DNA of 64,000 bases, taken from contig LR990730.1 in assembly GCA_905142475.1 (NCBI GenBank), positions 2,046,001 through 2,110,000 of the forward strand, read 5' to 3'. This DNA comes from Xanthomonas hydrangeae. Its GTDB lineage: Bacteria > Pseudomonadota > Gammaproteobacteria > Xanthomonadales > Xanthomonadaceae. The position numbers were made by a program, and so were the translations under genes. Below, piece after piece: positions 49,152-60,674 of the stretch; position 1 is the first letter of the stretch; each line of letters begins with the position of its first letter. The notes below the pieces were generated by a model. It did not search any database. It was given only the letters and a program-made list of their open reading frames with translations, and was not told the DNA's origin.

Positions 49152-50486
49152 ATGGCACATCATCACGCACCCTCAGGCCCGGTCGGTCCGGCGCCGTTGC
49201 CGCATCAGGTCGTCTACACGACGCTGCACTACGACACCCCGTGGTCCTACGAGAGCTATCTGAAAACCGGTGGCTACGCCGCACTGCGCAAGATCCTCGA
49301 AGAGAAGATCGCGCCGGCCGATGTCATCGAGATGGTCAAGGCATCCAACCTGCGCGGCCGTGGCGGCGCGGGCTTCCCGACTGGCCTGAAGTGGTCGTTC
49401 ATGCCCAAGGGCACGATGCAGAAGTACATCCTGTGCAACTCGGACGAATCCGAGCCGGGCACCTGCAAGGACCGCGACATCCTGCGCTACAACCCGCACT
49501 CGGTGGTGGAGGGCATGGCGATCGCCTGCTACGCCACCGGTTCGACCGTGGGCTACAACTACCTGCGTGGCGAGTTCCATCACGAGCCGTTCGAAAACTT
49601 CGAGCTGGCGCTGGCCGATGCATATGCCAACGGCTGGCTGGGCAAGAACATTCTCGGTAGCGGCGTCGATATCGATATCTACGGTGCGTTGGGTGCCGGC
49701 GCCTACATCTGCGGCGAAGAAACCGCGCTGATGGAATCGCTGGAAGGCAAGAAGGGCCAGCCGCGTTACAAGCCGCCGTTCCCGGCGAACTTCGGCCTGT
49801 ACGGCAAGCCGACCACCATCAACAACACCGAGACCTATGCGTCAGTGCCGGCGATCATTCGCAACGGCCCGGAATGGTTCCTCGGTTTGAGCAAGACCAA
49901 GAACGGCGGCCCGAAGATCTTCTCGGTGTCCGGCTGCGTGCAGAAGGGCGGCAATTTCGAAGTGCCGCTCGGCACCACCTTCGACGAACTGCTGGAGATG
50001 GCCGGCGGCCTGCGTCCGGGCCGCACCCTTAAGGGCGTGGTGCCTGGCGGCGTGTCGATGCCGGTGCTGAAGGCCGACCAGGTCGCCGGCCTGCAGATGG
50101 ATTACGACACCTTGCGTGCATTGGGGACCGGTCTGGGTTCGGGCGCGATCGTGGTGTTGGACGACAGCGTCTGCTGCGTGCGTTTTGCCTGCCGCATCTC
50201 GCAGTTCTTCCACAAGGAATCCTGCGGTCAGTGCACCCCGTGCCGCGAAGGCACCGGCTGGATGCACCGCGTGCTGGAGCGCATCGTCGCCGGCAAGGCC
50301 ACGATGGACGACCTGCACCAGTTGCGCACCGTTGCCGGCCAGATCGAAGGGCACACCATCTGTGCGTTCGGCGAAGCGGCGGCGTGGCCGATTCAAGGCT
50401 TCCTGCGCCAGTTCTGGGACGAGTTCGAGTACTACATCGTCAACGGTCGTTCGATCGTCGACACGCACGTCGGAGTGGCCGCATGA
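49152..50486 (+). CDS. nuoF: NADH-quinone oxidoreductase subunit F
   Basis: 444-aa flavoprotein where NADH reduces FMN. NADH site: [23 protein letters not shown] site: [20 protein letters not shown]. The C-terminal 4Fe-4S cluster N3 uses [12 protein letters not shown] and a later Cys in GHTICAFGE. Overlaps nuoG (ATGA). Confidence 0.97.
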   Translation: MAHHHAPSGPVGPAPLPHQVVYTTLHYDTPWSYESYLKTGGYAALRKILEEKIAPADVIEMVKASNLRGRGGAGFPTGLKWSFMPKGTMQKYILCNSDESEPGTCKDRDILRYNPHSVVEGMAIACYATGSTVGYNYLRGEFHHEPFENFELALADAYANGWLGKNILGSGVDIDIYGALGAGAYICGEETALMESLEGKKGQPRYKPPFPANFGLYGKPTTINNTETYASVPAIIRNGPEWFLGLSKTKNGGPKIFSVSGCVQKGGNFEVPLGTTFDELLEMAGGLRPGRTLKGVVPGGVSMPVLKADQVAGLQMDYDTLRALGTGLGSGAIVVLDDSVCCVRFACRISQFFHKESCGQCTPCREGTGWMHRVLERIVAGKATMDDLHQLRTVAGQIEGHTICAFGEAAAWPIQGFLRQFWDEFEYYIVNGRSIVDTHVGVAA

Positions 50487-52717
50487 GCGCCCAACCAGTG
50501 AACCCGAACGTGCCACCGGACCATGTCACCGTCGAAATCGACGGGCAGTCCCTGGTGGTGCCGAAGGGTTCGATGATCATCCAGGCGGCCGACAAGGCCG
50601 GCATCCCGATCCCGCGCTTCTGCTACCACGAGAAGCTGCCGATTGCGGCCAACTGCCGCATGTGCCTGGTGGACGTCGAAAAGTCCCCGAAGCCGTCGCC
50701 TGCCTGCGCCACGCCGGTGATGGACGGCATGAAGGTCACCACGCGTAGCGAAAAGGCGCTGAAGTACCAGCGCAGCGTGATGGAATTCCTGCTGATCAAC
50801 CACCCGCTGGACTGCCCGATCTGCGATCAGGGCGGCGAGTGCGAGCTGCAGGACGTCTCGCTCGGCTACGGCCGTTCGGTCAGCCGCTTCAACGAACGCA
50901 AGCGCGTGGTGCCGGACGAAGACATCGGTCCGCTGGTCGCCACCGAAATGACCCGCTGCATCCAGTGCACCCGTTGCGTGCGCTTCACTGCAGACATCGC
51001 CGGTACCTACGAGCTGGGTGGCATGTATCGCGGTGAAAACCTGCAGATCGGCACCTACGACGGCAAGCCGCTGACCACCGAGATTTCCGGCAACGTCATC
51101 GACGTCTGCCCGGTCGGCGCGCTGACCAACAAGGTGTTCCAGTTCCGTGCCCGCCCGTGGGAGCTGATGGCGCGCGAATCGCTCGGCTATCACGATGCGA
51201 TGGGCTCGAACCTGTTCCTGCACGTGCGTCGCGGCGAAGTGCTGCGTACCGTGCCGCGCGAGAACGAGGCGGTCAACGAGTGCTGGCTGTCCGACCGTGA
51301 TCGTTATTCGCATCAGGGCCTGTATGCCGACGACCGCGCGGTCAAGCCGCTCAAGAAGGTCAATGGCGAGTGGACCGAGGTGAGCTGGGCCGAAGGGCTG
51401 GCTGCCGCCACGCAAATCCTGCGTGACAACGCCGGCGATCAGCTCGGTGTGCTGGTGCATCCGTCCACCTCCAACGAGGAAGGCGCGTTGCTCGCACGTC
51501 TTGCCGAAGGCTTGAACAGCGGCAATCTGGATCACCGTCTGCTCAACCGCGATTTCTCCGATGCTGCGGTGGCCGAAGCGTTTGCCACGCCGCTGGCCGA
51601 GATCGAGCACGCCGATGTGGTGGTGCTGGTCGGCACCAACGTGCGTCACGAACTGCCGCTGCTGCATGCGCGCCTGCGCAAGGCCAGCATCCAGAACGGG
51701 ACCAGGATCCATTCGGTCAATCCGGTCGATTTCGATTTCGCCTTCACCCAGGCAAGCCGTGCGGTCGTTGCGCCGTCGCAGCTGGCTGGCGCGCTGGACG
51801 ATGCGGCATTGCGTGATGCGGTCAAGGGCGCCACACGCGCCGTGATCGTGGTCGGCGCACTGGCTGAAAATCATCCGCAGGCTGCCGCTTTGCGTGCTGC
51901 CGCACGCGATTTCGCCGCTGCAACCGGTGCCTCGCTGTGCCGGATCCCGCAGGGTGCGAACGCTGTCGGTCTGGTGGCGCAAGGTGTGTTGCCGAGCGCA
52001 CGCGATGTCACCGGCATGCTGACGCAGCCGCGTCAGGCGTATGTGCTGTATGGCATTGAGCCAGGTCTGGATTTCGCCGATGCCGCCGCTGCCCGCAGCG
52101 CGCTGGCGGGTGCCAAAGTGGTCGCCTTCAGCCAGTTCGCCTGTGCTTCCACGCGCGATGTGGCCGATGTGATTCTGCCGATCGGCGCATTGCCGGAAAT
52201 CGATGCCTCGCTGACCAATCTCGATGGTCGCGTACAGACTGCACGCGCCGCCGGCCGCTTGCCGGTGGAAGCGCGCGAAGGTTGGCGCGTGTTGCGCGCA
52301 CTTGGCGGAGAGCTGGGTCTGGCCGGTTTCGAATTCATCGATCTGGTCGGCCTGCGTGCCGGTATGCAGAACCGCAACGTGACGCCTGCAACCTCCGCAC
52401 AGCCGGTGGCTGCGAGCGAGGGGCTGGAAGTGGCCGCGACCGCTGCGATCTATCGCACCGACGCAGTGGTACGCCGCGCCGCTGCACTGCAGTCGCATCC
52501 GCTCAACATCGCGCCGTGTGTGGCCATGCATCCGGAGCAGGCAGCGCAGTTGCAGATTGGCGCAGGTCAGATGGTCAAGGTCGGCACCGATGCCGGTAAG
52601 GCAACGCTGCCGGTGGTGCTGGACAAGCGCGTCGCGCCGGGCACGGTGTGGATCGAATCCGGCCATGGCGCAACCGCGCCGCTTGGTGCCGGTCGGGTAA
52701 CGGTGGTGGCTGCATGA
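50483..52717 (+). CDS. nuoG: NADH-quinone oxidoreductase subunit G
   Basis: 744-aa iron-sulfur subunit. N-terminal 2Fe-2S ferredoxin (CYHEKL...[10 protein letters not shown]), the His/Cys cluster loop [19 protein letters not shown], then the 4Fe-4S motif [10 protein letters not shown]. The rest is a degenerate molybdopterin-oxidoreductase domain ([20 protein letters not shown]) without a catalytic cofactor site. The start at [10 protein letters not shown] (50483) overlaps nuoF. Confidence 0.96.
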   Translation: MSAQPVNPNVPPDHVTVEIDGQSLVVPKGSMIIQAADKAGIPIPRFCYHEKLPIAANCRMCLVDVEKSPKPSPACATPVMDGMKVTTRSEKALKYQRSVMEFLLINHPLDCPICDQGGECELQDVSLGYGRSVSRFNERKRVVPDEDIGPLVATEMTRCIQCTRCVRFTADIAGTYELGGMYRGENLQIGTYDGKPLTTEISGNVIDVCPVGALTNKVFQFRARPWELMARESLGYHDAMGSNLFLHVRRGEVLRTVPRENEAVNECWLSDRDRYSHQGLYADDRAVKPLKKVNGEWTEVSWAEGLAAATQILRDNAGDQLGVLVHPSTSNEEGALLARLAEGLNSGNLDHRLLNRDFSDAAVAEAFATPLAEIEHADVVVLVGTNVRHELPLLHARLRKASIQNGTRIHSVNPVDFDFAFTQASRAVVAPSQLAGALDDAALRDAVKGATRAVIVVGALAENHPQAAALRAAARDFAAATGASLCRIPQGANAVGLVAQGVLPSARDVTGMLTQPRQAYVLYGIEPGLDFADAAAARSALAGAKVVAFSQFACASTRDVADVILPIGALPEIDASLTNLDGRVQTARAAGRLPVEAREGWRVLRALGGELGLAGFEFIDLVGLRAGMQNRNVTPATSAQPVAASEGLEVAATAAIYRTDAVVRRAAALQSHPLNIAPCVAMHPEQAAQLQIGAGQMVKVGTDAGKATLPVVLDKRVAPGTVWIESGHGATAPLGAGRVTVVAA

Positions 52718-53808
52718 ACGAATTGCTGTTGAATCTGGTCAATCCTTTGCACCAGTGGTTCGTCGGGCTGGGCGATGGCGGCGTGGTGTTGTGGACCGTG
52801 CTGAAGATCCTGCTGATCGCGGTGCCGGTGATCGTGGCGGTGGCGTTCTTTGTGGTCTGGGAGCGCAAGCTGATCGGCTGGATGCACGTACGCCACGGGC
52901 CGATGTATGTGGGCATGGGCATCTTTCAGGCCTTTGCCGACGTGTTCAAGCTTCTGTTCAAGGAGATCGTGCAGCCGAGCAGTGCGCACAAGGCGATGTT
53001 CATCATCGCGCCGCTGCTGACGCTGGCGCCGGCCTTCGCAGCCTGGTCGGTGGTGCCGTTCGATGCGCAGCTGGTGTTGTCCAACGCCAACGTCGGCTTG
53101 CTCTATCTGCTGGCGATGACCTCGCTGGGCGTGTACGGCATCATCCTGGCCGGTTGGGCCTCCAACTCCAAATATGCGTTTCTGGGTGCGATGCGCTCGG
53201 CAGCGCAGGTGGTCAGCTACGAAATCGCGATGGGCTTTGCGCTGGTCGGCGTGATGATCGCGTCGGGCAGCGTCAACCTGAGTCAGATCGTGTTTGCGCA
53301 GGGCGGCAGCTCGGGCGTAGGCGATTGGTTCCTGATCCCGCTGTTCCCGTTGTTCATCGTGTACTGGGTGTCCGGCGTCGCCGAAACCAATCGCGCGCCG
53401 TTCGACGTGGTGGAGGGCGAATCGGAAATCGTTGCCGGCCACATGGTGGAGTACTCGGGCGGCGCGTTCGCGCTGTTCTTCCTGGCCGAATACGCCAACA
53501 TGATCCTGGTCAGCTTCCTGATCTCGATCTTCTTCCTTGGCGGTTGGTTGAGCCCATGGCCGCAGGCCTGGGGCAATCCGGATATCTCGCCGTGGATCGA
53601 TTGGCTGTGGAAGGGCGGTTGGCCGTGGCTGCTGATGAAGGTGTTCTTCTTCGCCAGCGCCTACATCTGGTTCCGTGCCAGCTTCCCGCGCTACCGCTAT
53701 GACCAGATCATGCGTCTTGGCTGGAAGGTGTTCATTCCGCTGACGATCGTGTGGATCGCAGTGACGGCGTTGATGGTGTTTTACGGCGTGATCCAGAAGG
53801 GCGTGTAA
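52714..53808 (+). CDS. nuoH: NADH-quinone oxidoreductase subunit H
   Basis: 364-aa, eight-helix membrane subunit linking the quinone pocket to the proton channel. ATG 52714 overlaps nuo[21 protein letters not shown] and the acidic loop [20 protein letters not shown] are diagnostic. Confidence 0.97.
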   Translation: MNELLLNLVNPLHQWFVGLGDGGVVLWTVLKILLIAVPVIVAVAFFVVWERKLIGWMHVRHGPMYVGMGIFQAFADVFKLLFKEIVQPSSAHKAMFIIAPLLTLAPAFAAWSVVPFDAQLVLSNANVGLLYLLAMTSLGVYGIILAGWASNSKYAFLGAMRSAAQVVSYEIAMGFALVGVMIASGSVNLSQIVFAQGGSSGVGDWFLIPLFPLFIVYWVSGVAETNRAPFDVVEGESEIVAGHMVEYSGGAFALFFLAEYANMILVSFLISIFFLGGWLSPWPQAWGNPDISPWIDWLWKGGWPWLLMKVFFFASAYIWFRASFPRYRYDQIMRLGWKVFIPLTIVWIAVTALMVFYGVIQKGV

Positions 53809-53811
53809 TCG

Positions 53812-54300
53812 ATGAACAAGATCACCCATTACTTCAAAAGCTTGCTGCTGCTCGAACTGCTCGGAGGCTTGTGGCTGACGTTGAAGTACACGTTCAAGCC
53901 CAAGTACACCGTGCTGTATCCGATGGAGAAGTTCCCGCAGTCGCCGCGCTTCCGTGGCGTGCATGCGCTGCGCCGTTATCCCAACGGCGAAGAGCGTTGC
54001 ATCGCCTGCAAGCTGTGCGAAGCGGTGTGCCCGGCGCTGGCGATCACCATCGACTCGGCCAAGCGCGAGGACGGCTCGCGTCGTACTACCCGCTACGACA
54101 TCGATCTGTTCAAGTGCATCTTCTGCGGCTTCTGCGAAGAAAGCTGCCCGGTGGATTCGATCGTCGAGACGCACCTCCTCGAGTATCACTTCGAGAAGCG
54201 CGGCGAAAATATTCTTAACAAGCCGCAGCTGCTGGCGATCGGAGACCGGTTCGAAACCGAGATCGCCGAGCGTCGCGCTGCCGATGCCGCCTTCCGTTGA
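53812..54300 (+). CDS. nuoI: NADH-quinone oxidoreductase subunit I
   Basis: 162 aa with two 4Fe-4S clusters (N6a, N6b): [16 protein letters not shown] and [20 protein letters not shown]-terminal amphipathic segment ([20 protein letters not shown]) anchors it to the membrane arm. It starts 3 bp after nuoH. Confidence 0.97.
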   Translation: MNKITHYFKSLLLLELLGGLWLTLKYTFKPKYTVLYPMEKFPQSPRFRGVHALRRYPNGEERCIACKLCEAVCPALAITIDSAKREDGSRRTTRYDIDLFKCIFCGFCEESCPVDSIVETHLLEYHFEKRGENILNKPQLLAIGDRFETEIAERRAADAAFR

Positions 54301-54304
54301 GGTC

Positions 54305-54967
54305 ATGATGGACTGGGTCAAAATTGCTTTCTACGCGTTCTCCGCCGTCGCGGTTGTTTCTGCGGGTGCGGTGATCAGCGTGCGCAATCCGGTGTACGCC
54401 GTGTTGTGCCTGATCCTCACCTTCTTCTCGATGGCGTGCATCTGGTTGCTGGTCGGCGCCGAGTTCCTTGGCGTGACGCTGGTGCTGGTCTACGTCGGCG
54501 CGGTGATGGTGCTGTTCCTGTTCGTGGTGATGATGCTGGACATCGACACCAGCCGCCTGCGCGAGGGTTGGGTCAAGTACATGCCGGTCGGCGTCATCGT
54601 GGCGGTCGCCATGTTTGCGCAGATGGTCACCCTGATCGGCGTCAAGGCACGTAGCGCCACGCCGTTCCCGGCCGACAACGCTGCCGCGCAGGCTGCCGAC
54701 GTGTCGAACCTGACCTGGTTGGCCAAGAGCCTGTACACCGAGTTCCTGCTGCCGTTCGAGTTCGCTGCGGTGATCCTGACCGTGGCAGTGGTGGCTGCGG
54801 TGATGCTGACCTTGCGCAAGCGCACCGGCATCAAGCATCAGAACGCTGGCGAGCAATCGCGCGTCAAGGCGGGCGATCGTCTGCGCATGGTCAAAATGGC
54901 GGTTGAAAAGCCGGTGCAGGTCGCGCCGAAACTGGATGCGGCCGACGGACAGGAGGCGAAGTCTTGA
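54305..54967 (+). CDS. nuoJ: NADH-quinone oxidoreductase subunit J
   Basis: 220-aa, five-helix membrane subunit. Start at ATG 54305 or 54308 (MMDWVK). The third helix, [20 protein letters not shown], is the conserved segment with the pi-bulge linked to proton pumping. The C-terminal 45 residues are a long hydrophilic tail ([20 protein letters not shown]). nuoK overlaps its end. Confidence 0.95.
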   Translation: MMDWVKIAFYAFSAVAVVSAGAVISVRNPVYAVLCLILTFFSMACIWLLVGAEFLGVTLVLVYVGAVMVLFLFVVMMLDIDTSRLREGWVKYMPVGVIVAVAMFAQMVTLIGVKARSATPFPADNAAAQAADVSNLTWLAKSLYTEFLLPFEFAAVILTVAVVAAVMLTLRKRTGIKHQNAGEQSRVKAGDRLRMVKMAVEKPVQVAPKLDAADGQEAKS

Positions 54968-55269
54968 TTACCTTGGGCCACCTGCTTGGACTGGGCGCGG
55001 TGCTGTTCTGCATCTCGCTGGCCGGCATCTTCCTCAACCGCAAGAACGTCATCGTGTTGCTGATGTCGATCGAGTTGATGCTGCTGTCGGTCAACGTCAA
55101 CTTCATTGCGTTTTCGCGCGAGCTCGGCGATCCCGCAGGCCAGTTGTTCGTGTTCTTCATCCTGACCGTTGCCGCTGCGGAGGCTGCGATCGGCCTTGCG
55201 ATCCTGGTGACTCTGTTCCGCACGCGCCGCACGATCAATGTGGCCGAAGTCGATACGTTGAAGGGCTGA
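54964..55269 (+). CDS. nuoK: NADH-quinone oxidoreductase subunit K
   Basis: 101-aa, three-helix, MrpC-like subunit. TTG start at 54964 overlaps the nuoJ stop, preceded by a strong GGAGG. The buried Glu residues lie in [14 protein letters not shown] and [14 protein letters not shown]. Confidence 0.96.
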   Translation: MITLGHLLGLGAVLFCISLAGIFLNRKNVIVLLMSIELMLLSVNVNFIAFSRELGDPAGQLFVFFILTVAAAEAAIGLAILVTLFRTRRTINVAEVDTLKG

Positions 55270-55276
55270 CCTGTAG

Positions 55277-57451
55277 ATGGAAATCACTCTCTCCAAGAGT
55301 CTGTTGATCGCGGTGGTGCTTGCACCGCTGATCGGCAGCATCATCGCCGGCCTGTTCGGTCGCCAGGTAGGGCGCAAGGGCGCGCAATACGTCACCATCC
55401 TGGGCGTTGCGGTCAGCTGCGTACTGTCTTGCCTGACGCTGTACCAACTGGTGGAGCAGGGCGCCAGCCCGTTCAACCAGAACCTGTACACCTTCTTCGA
55501 CGTCGGTAACTACTCGGCACATGTCGGCTTCATGGTCGACCGCCTGACCGCGATGATGATGGTGGTGGTGACCTTCGTGTCGCTGCTGGTACACATCTAC
55601 ACCATCGGCTACATGGAAGAAGACCCGGGTTACCAGCGCTTCTTCAGCTACATCTCGTTGTTCACCTTCTCCATGCTGACGCTGGTGATGAGCAACAACT
55701 TCCTGCAGCTGTTCTTCGGCTGGGAAGCGGTGGGCCTGGTGTCCTACCTGCTGATCGGTTTCTGGTTCAAGCGCCCGACTGCGGTGTTTGCCAACATGAA
55801 GGCGTTCCTGGTCAATCGCGTCGGCGACTTCGGTTTCATCCTCGGCATCGCCGGCGTGTTGTTGTGGTTCGGCTCGCTGGACTACTCCACCGTGTTCGCC
55901 AACGCGACCACCATGGCCAACGCCAAGGTGCAGCTGTTCGCCGGCCACGAATGGAGCGTGATGACGCTGATCTGCATCTGCCTGTTCATCGGTGCGATGG
56001 GCAAGTCGGCGCAGGTGCCGCTGCACGTGTGGCTGCCGGACTCGATGGAAGGCCCGACCCCGATCTCGGCGTTGATCCATGCCGCGACGATGGTAACCGC
56101 CGGCATCTTCATGGTTGCGCGCATGTCGCCGCTGTTCGAACTGTCGGAAACCGCGCTGAACTTCATCCTGTTCATCGGTGCGACCACGGCGTTCTTCACC
56201 GGCCTGATCGGCATCGTGCAGAACGACATCAAGCGCGTGGTCGCGTATTCGACGCTGTCCCAGCTTGGCTACATGACCGTGGCGCTGGGTGTGTCGGCCT
56301 ATTCGGCGGCCGTGTTCCACCTGATGACGCATGCCTTCTTCAAGGCGCTGCTGTTCCTGGCAGCCGGCTCGGTCATCATTGGCATGCACCATGAGCAGGA
56401 CATGCGCAAGATGGGCGGCCTGCGCAAGTACATGAAGGTGACCTACTGGACCAGCGTGATCGGTACCCTGGCCCTGGTCGGTACGCCGTTCTTCTCCGGC
56501 TTCTACTCCAAAGACACCATCATCGAGGCAGCTGCGCATCACGCCCACGAGTCGCATAGCTGGATCGCGACCTATGGTTACTGGGCAGTGCTCGGCGGCG
56601 TGCTAGTCACCAGCTTCTACAGCTTCCGCCTGCTGTTCCTGACCTTCCACGGCAAGGAGCGCTTCCGCGACGCCCATGCGCACGATGCCCATGGACACCA
56701 TGACAGCGCGCATACCGATGCCGAGGCGCAGGTCCACGCGCACGACAGTCATGCGCACGACGCGCATGCAAACGCTACGCATGGCCACGACGACCATGGT
56801 CATGGTCACCACGGTGCCCACGAGCCACATGAGTCGAAGTGGGTGGTGACGCTGCCGTTGGTCCTGCTGGCGATTCCTTCGGTGGCGATCGGCTTCTTCA
56901 CCATCGGCCCGATGCTGTTCGGCACCGATTGGCAAGGTCACCACGCGGCGCATGCCATCAAGGGGCAGGCGGTCTCGTTCTTCACCGGTATCGTCGACTT
57001 CTACGATCCGGCACGCGACACCGTTGGTGCACTGGCCGAAGAGTTCCACGGTCCGGTGGCGTTCGCACTGCACGGCATGATGGCGGCGCCGTTCTTCCTG
57101 ACTGTCGCTGGCCTGTTGCTGGCCGCGCTGTTCTACCTGTGGAAGCCGGAACTGGCCACCAAATCGCGCAAGGCGTTCGCGCCGATCGTATCGCTGCTGG
57201 AAAACAAGTACGGTTTCGACAAGCTCTGGATCAATGGCTTCGCCGGTGGCGGCGTGGTCCTTGGCAAGGCGTCACGTGCCATCGATACCCATGTGGTCGA
57301 CGGTGTCGTCGTCAATGGTTCTGCCCGACTGATCGACCTGGCTGCAAATCTGCTGCGTCGCACGCAATCCGGTTTCCTCTATCACTACGCCTTCGCAATG
57401 ATCATCGGTTTGATCGCCTTGTTGGCGGTACTGATGCATTTCTGGCGTTGA
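55277..57451 (+). CDS. nuoL: NADH-quinone oxidoreductase subunit L
   Basis: 724-aa antiporter-like proton pump with the long lateral helix at its C-terminus. LFFGWEAVGLVSYLLIGFWF and LIHAATMVTAGIFMVARMSP are family signatures, with pump Lys/Glu residues in discontinuous helices. About 110 residues longer than E. coli NuoL (613); part is a very His-rich loop at about 465-520 (DAHAHDAHGHHDSAH and on), with some twenty His. Sequence on either side is normal. Confidence 0.96.
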   Translation: MEITLSKSLLIAVVLAPLIGSIIAGLFGRQVGRKGAQYVTILGVAVSCVLSCLTLYQLVEQGASPFNQNLYTFFDVGNYSAHVGFMVDRLTAMMMVVVTFVSLLVHIYTIGYMEEDPGYQRFFSYISLFTFSMLTLVMSNNFLQLFFGWEAVGLVSYLLIGFWFKRPTAVFANMKAFLVNRVGDFGFILGIAGVLLWFGSLDYSTVFANATTMANAKVQLFAGHEWSVMTLICICLFIGAMGKSAQVPLHVWLPDSMEGPTPISALIHAATMVTAGIFMVARMSPLFELSETALNFILFIGATTAFFTGLIGIVQNDIKRVVAYSTLSQLGYMTVALGVSAYSAAVFHLMTHAFFKALLFLAAGSVIIGMHHEQDMRKMGGLRKYMKVTYWTSVIGTLALVGTPFFSGFYSKDTIIEAAAHHAHESHSWIATYGYWAVLGGVLVTSFYSFRLLFLTFHGKERFRDAHAHDAHGHHDSAHTDAEAQVHAHDSHAHDAHANATHGHDDHGHGHHGAHEPHESKWVVTLPLVLLAIPSVAIGFFTIGPMLFGTDWQGHHAAHAIKGQAVSFFTGIVDFYDPARDTVGALAEEFHGPVAFALHGMMAAPFFLTVAGLLLAALFYLWKPELATKSRKAFAPIVSLLENKYGFDKLWINGFAGGGVVLGKASRAIDTHVVDGVVVNGSARLIDLAANLLRRTQSGFLYHYAFAMIIGLIALLAVLMHFWR

Positions 57452-57471
57452 CCTGTACGGAATAAGAAAAC

Positions 57472-58974
57472 GTGTCGAACTGGCCTTTACTGTCTATCTT
57501 GATCTGGCTGCCGATTATCGGTGGCGCCCTGATCCTTGCGTTGCGCAACGCCGAGACTGCCCGCTGGGCATCGCTGGCGGTGGCGGTGGCGACCTTTGCG
57601 CTGAGTCTGCCGCTGTTGGGCTACGACACGGCCAATGACGCCCTGCAATTCGTTGAACTGCACGCCTGGATCCCGGCTTACAACATTGGTTACAACCTGG
57701 GCGTGGACGGCATCGCGGTCGCATTGATCGTGCTGACTACGCTGGTGACGGTGCTGGCCCTGATCGGCGCCTGGCGCTCGATCGATAAACGCGTCAATCA
57801 GTACGTTGCTGCTTTCCTGATCCTGGAAGGTGTCACGCTGGGCATCTTCGCTGCCACCGATGCGATGCTGTTCTACGTTTTCTTCGAAGCCATGCTGATT
57901 CCGATGTTCCTGATCATCGGTGTCTGGGGCGGCCCGCGGCGTATCTACGCGGCGATGAAGTTCTTCCTGTACACCTTCCTCGGCTCGGTGCTGATGCTGG
58001 TGGGCCTGGTGTATCTGTACCTGAAGGGCGGCAGCTTCCAGCTGGCCGACCTGTACGCGCTGCAACTGACCGCCAAGGAGCAGACCTGGATCTTCTTCGC
58101 GTTCCTGATCGCCTTCGCGGTCAAGGTGCCGATGTTCCCGGTGCATACCTGGCTGCCCGACGCGCACGTTGAGGCACCGACCGCCGGTTCGGTGATCCTG
58201 GCCGCGATCGCGCTGAAGATCGGTGGCTACGGCTTCCTGCGCTTCAACCTGCCGATCGTGCCGGACGCCAGCCATGAGTTCGCCTGGTTGGTGATCACGC
58301 TGTCGCTGATCGCGGTGATCTACGTCGGCCTGGTGGCGTTGGTGCAGGACGACATGAAGAAGCTGGTGGCGTATTCGTCCATCGCGCACATGGGCTTCGT
58401 CACTCTCGGCACCTTTATCGCCTTCACTCTGGTGCGCGACTACGGCAGCACCGATGCCGCACGCCTGGGCCTGCAGGGGGCGATGGTGCAGATGATTTCG
58501 CACGGCTTCGTGTCCGGTGCGATGTTCTCCTGCATCGGCGTGCTGTACGACCGCATGCATACCCGCCGCATCGCCGATTACGGCGGTGTGGTCAACGTGA
58601 TGCCGTGGTTTGCCACCTTCGCCATGCTGTTCTTCATGGCCAATGCCGGTCTGCCGGGCACCAGCGGTTTCGTGGGCGAGTTCATGGTGATCCTGGCCAG
58701 CTTCCAGAAGCATCCGTTGGTTGCCTTCGCCGCTGCCACGACGCTGGTGATCACCGCTGCCTACACGCTGTGGCTCTACAAGCGCGTGTTCTTCGGTGAA
58801 GTTGCCAACGCACACGTGGCCGAGTTGAAGGACATCAATGGCCGTGAGGCATTCGTGCTGGGGGTGTTCGCCGCTGGCGTGCTGGCCCTGGGCCTGTATC
58901 CGAAGCCGCTGACCGATCTGATGGAACCATCGATCGCCAAGCTGGCTACCCAGATTGCCGCGACCAAGCTGTAA
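57472..58974 (+). CDS. nuoM: NADH-quinone oxidoreductase subunit M
   Basis: 500-aa antiporter-like subunit. GTG start at 57472. Conserved YVFFEAMLIPMFLIIGVWGG, FPVHTWLPDAHVEAPTAGSV and KKLVAYSSIAHMGFV include the key Glu and Lys of the proton path. Confidence 0.97.
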   Translation: MSNWPLLSILIWLPIIGGALILALRNAETARWASLAVAVATFALSLPLLGYDTANDALQFVELHAWIPAYNIGYNLGVDGIAVALIVLTTLVTVLALIGAWRSIDKRVNQYVAAFLILEGVTLGIFAATDAMLFYVFFEAMLIPMFLIIGVWGGPRRIYAAMKFFLYTFLGSVLMLVGLVYLYLKGGSFQLADLYALQLTAKEQTWIFFAFLIAFAVKVPMFPVHTWLPDAHVEAPTAGSVILAAIALKIGGYGFLRFNLPIVPDASHEFAWLVITLSLIAVIYVGLVALVQDDMKKLVAYSSIAHMGFVTLGTFIAFTLVRDYGSTDAARLGLQGAMVQMISHGFVSGAMFSCIGVLYDRMHTRRIADYGGVVNVMPWFATFAMLFFMANAGLPGTSGFVGEFMVILASFQKHPLVAFAAATTLVITAAYTLWLYKRVFFGEVANAHVAELKDINGREAFVLGVFAAGVLALGLYPKPLTDLMEPSIAKLATQIAATKL

Positions 58975-59010
58975 CTGCTTGCCGTACGTACCGATTTTCA
59001 GGATTTGATG

Positions 59011-60471
59011 ATGACCACGCCAACGCTCGCGCCGTTGACCACCGCTGACCTGGCTCCGCTCGCACCGGAGCTGGTGCTGATCGGCGGCGCCTTTGCTCTG
59101 TTGATGCTCGATCTATTTATGAGCCAGCGGCACAAGGTCTGGACCCACCTGTTCTCCGTGGCCGTGCTGGCCGTGGTGTTCGCGTTGCTGGCGACCGGAA
59201 CGGGCGGGCAGGGCGAAGCCTTCCACGGCATGTTCGTCCGAGACACCGCAGCCGACGTCATGAAGACGGTGATTGTGCTGGTCAGCGGCCTGAGCCTGGT
59301 TTATGGCTGGACCTACCTGCGCGAGCGCAATCTCTATCAGGGCGAAATCCCAGTGCTGGTGCTGTTCGCCACCGCCGGCATGATGCTGCTGGCCTCGGCA
59401 GGCAGCCTGCTGATGGTGTATCTGGGCCTGGAACTGCTGGCCCTGTGCTCGTACGCACTGGTCGCGTCCAATCGCGATAACGGCCTGGCCACCGAAGCGG
59501 CGATGAAGTATTTCGTGCTCGGTTCGCTGGCGTCGGGGCTATTGCTGTACGGCATGTCGCTGGTGTACGGCGCTACCGGCACCTTGAGCCTGGCGGGCAT
59601 CCATGACGCGATCGAAGGCTCCAACGAGCGCACCCTGCTGCTGACCGGCACCATCTTCATGATCGCCGGCGTGGCCTTCAAACTTGGCGCTGCCCCGTTC
59701 CACATGTGGCTGCCCGACGTGTATCAGGGTGCGCCCGCACCGATCGCGTTGTTCATCAGTTCCGCGCCCAAGCTGGCTGCCTTTGGTATGGCCTATCGTC
59801 TACTCGAAGTCGGCATGGGTCCGTTGTCGCCGCAGTGGCATCTGTTGATCGGCGGTCTGTCGGCACTGTCGCTGGTGATCGGCAACCTGATGGCGATTGC
59901 GCAGACCAATCTCAAGCGCATGCTCGCGTATTCGACCGTCTCGCATATCGGCTTCCTGCTGATGGGCGTGGCCGGTGGCGGCGAAGAAGGCTATGCCGCG
60001 GCGATGTTCTACGCAGTGAGCTACACCATCATGTCGACCGCTGCGTTTGGCGCCATCATTGCGTTGTCGCGGAATGGGTTTGAAGCCGAGAACATCGACG
60101 ACTTCAAGGGTCTCAATGCACGCAATCCATGGATGGCCGGCCTGGTGCTGTGCATCATGGCTTCGCTTGCAGGTATTCCGCCGTTCCTCGGCTTCTGGAC
60201 CAAGCTGGCCGTGTTGGGCGCCGCGGTGAAGGGCGATATGTTGTGGCTGGCGTTGGTGGGCGTGCTCTGCGCGGTGATCGGTGCGTACTACTATCTGCGC
60301 GTCATCAAGGTCATGTACTTCGATGAGCCGGTGGGTGAGCCGTTGCCGGCCAACAACGACCGTGTGCTTGGTACTGTCCTCGGCGTCAACGCACTCGCAC
60401 TGCTGGCACTCGGTCTGGCCTGGAGCCCGATCATGGTGTGGTGCCAGCGCGCATTTGCGGGCCTTGCGTAA
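59011..60471 (+). CDS. nuoN: NADH-quinone oxidoreductase subunit N
   Basis: 486-aa antiporter-like subunit. Three adjacent possible starts (TTG 59005, ATG 59008, ATG 59011); 59011 has the best distance from AGGA. YLGLELLALCSYALVASNRD, PFHMWLPDVYQGAPAPIALF and LKRMLAYSTVSHIGFLLMGV identify it. Last gene of the Complex I operon. Confidence 0.96.
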   Translation: MTTPTLAPLTTADLAPLAPELVLIGGAFALLMLDLFMSQRHKVWTHLFSVAVLAVVFALLATGTGGQGEAFHGMFVRDTAADVMKTVIVLVSGLSLVYGWTYLRERNLYQGEIPVLVLFATAGMMLLASAGSLLMVYLGLELLALCSYALVASNRDNGLATEAAMKYFVLGSLASGLLLYGMSLVYGATGTLSLAGIHDAIEGSNERTLLLTGTIFMIAGVAFKLGAAPFHMWLPDVYQGAPAPIALFISSAPKLAAFGMAYRLLEVGMGPLSPQWHLLIGGLSALSLVIGNLMAIAQTNLKRMLAYSTVSHIGFLLMGVAGGGEEGYAAAMFYAVSYTIMSTAAFGAIIALSRNGFEAENIDDFKGLNARNPWMAGLVLCIMASLAGIPPFLGFWTKLAVLGAAVKGDMLWLALVGVLCAVIGAYYYLRVIKVMYFDEPVGEPLPANNDRVLGTVLGVNALALLALGLAWSPIMVWCQRAFAGLA

Positions 60472-60634
60472 CACCTACATGCCTGCATACCGTTGTGGGC
60501 ACGTGCGTCAGGCGTGCCTTTGACGCGTTACTGAAATAAAGTCGTGATTGCTGTTTCGTTTTTGTTGCAATGCGGTTATCATTTGCCGCGACGTTGAAGA
60601 CCCGCAGGGTTTTCAATCGATGAAAAACTAGGGC

Positions 60635-60663
60635 TTGCAATTGCCGCTCAAGTTCTTCATAAT
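60635..60663 (+). promoter_or_regulatory. Promoter of initiator tRNA
   Basis: TTGCAA (60635-60640), a 17-bp spacer and CATAAT (60658-60663). Transcription would start about 60670, just before the tRNA at 60675. Confidence 0.65.
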
Positions 60664-60674
60664 TCCGCTTCTGC

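Noticed and set aside
50432-52666. 744-codon minus-strand frame opposite nuoG
   Set aside because: It mirrors nuoG, has no recognisable motif and lies inside the Complex I operon; shadow of a GC-rich gene.
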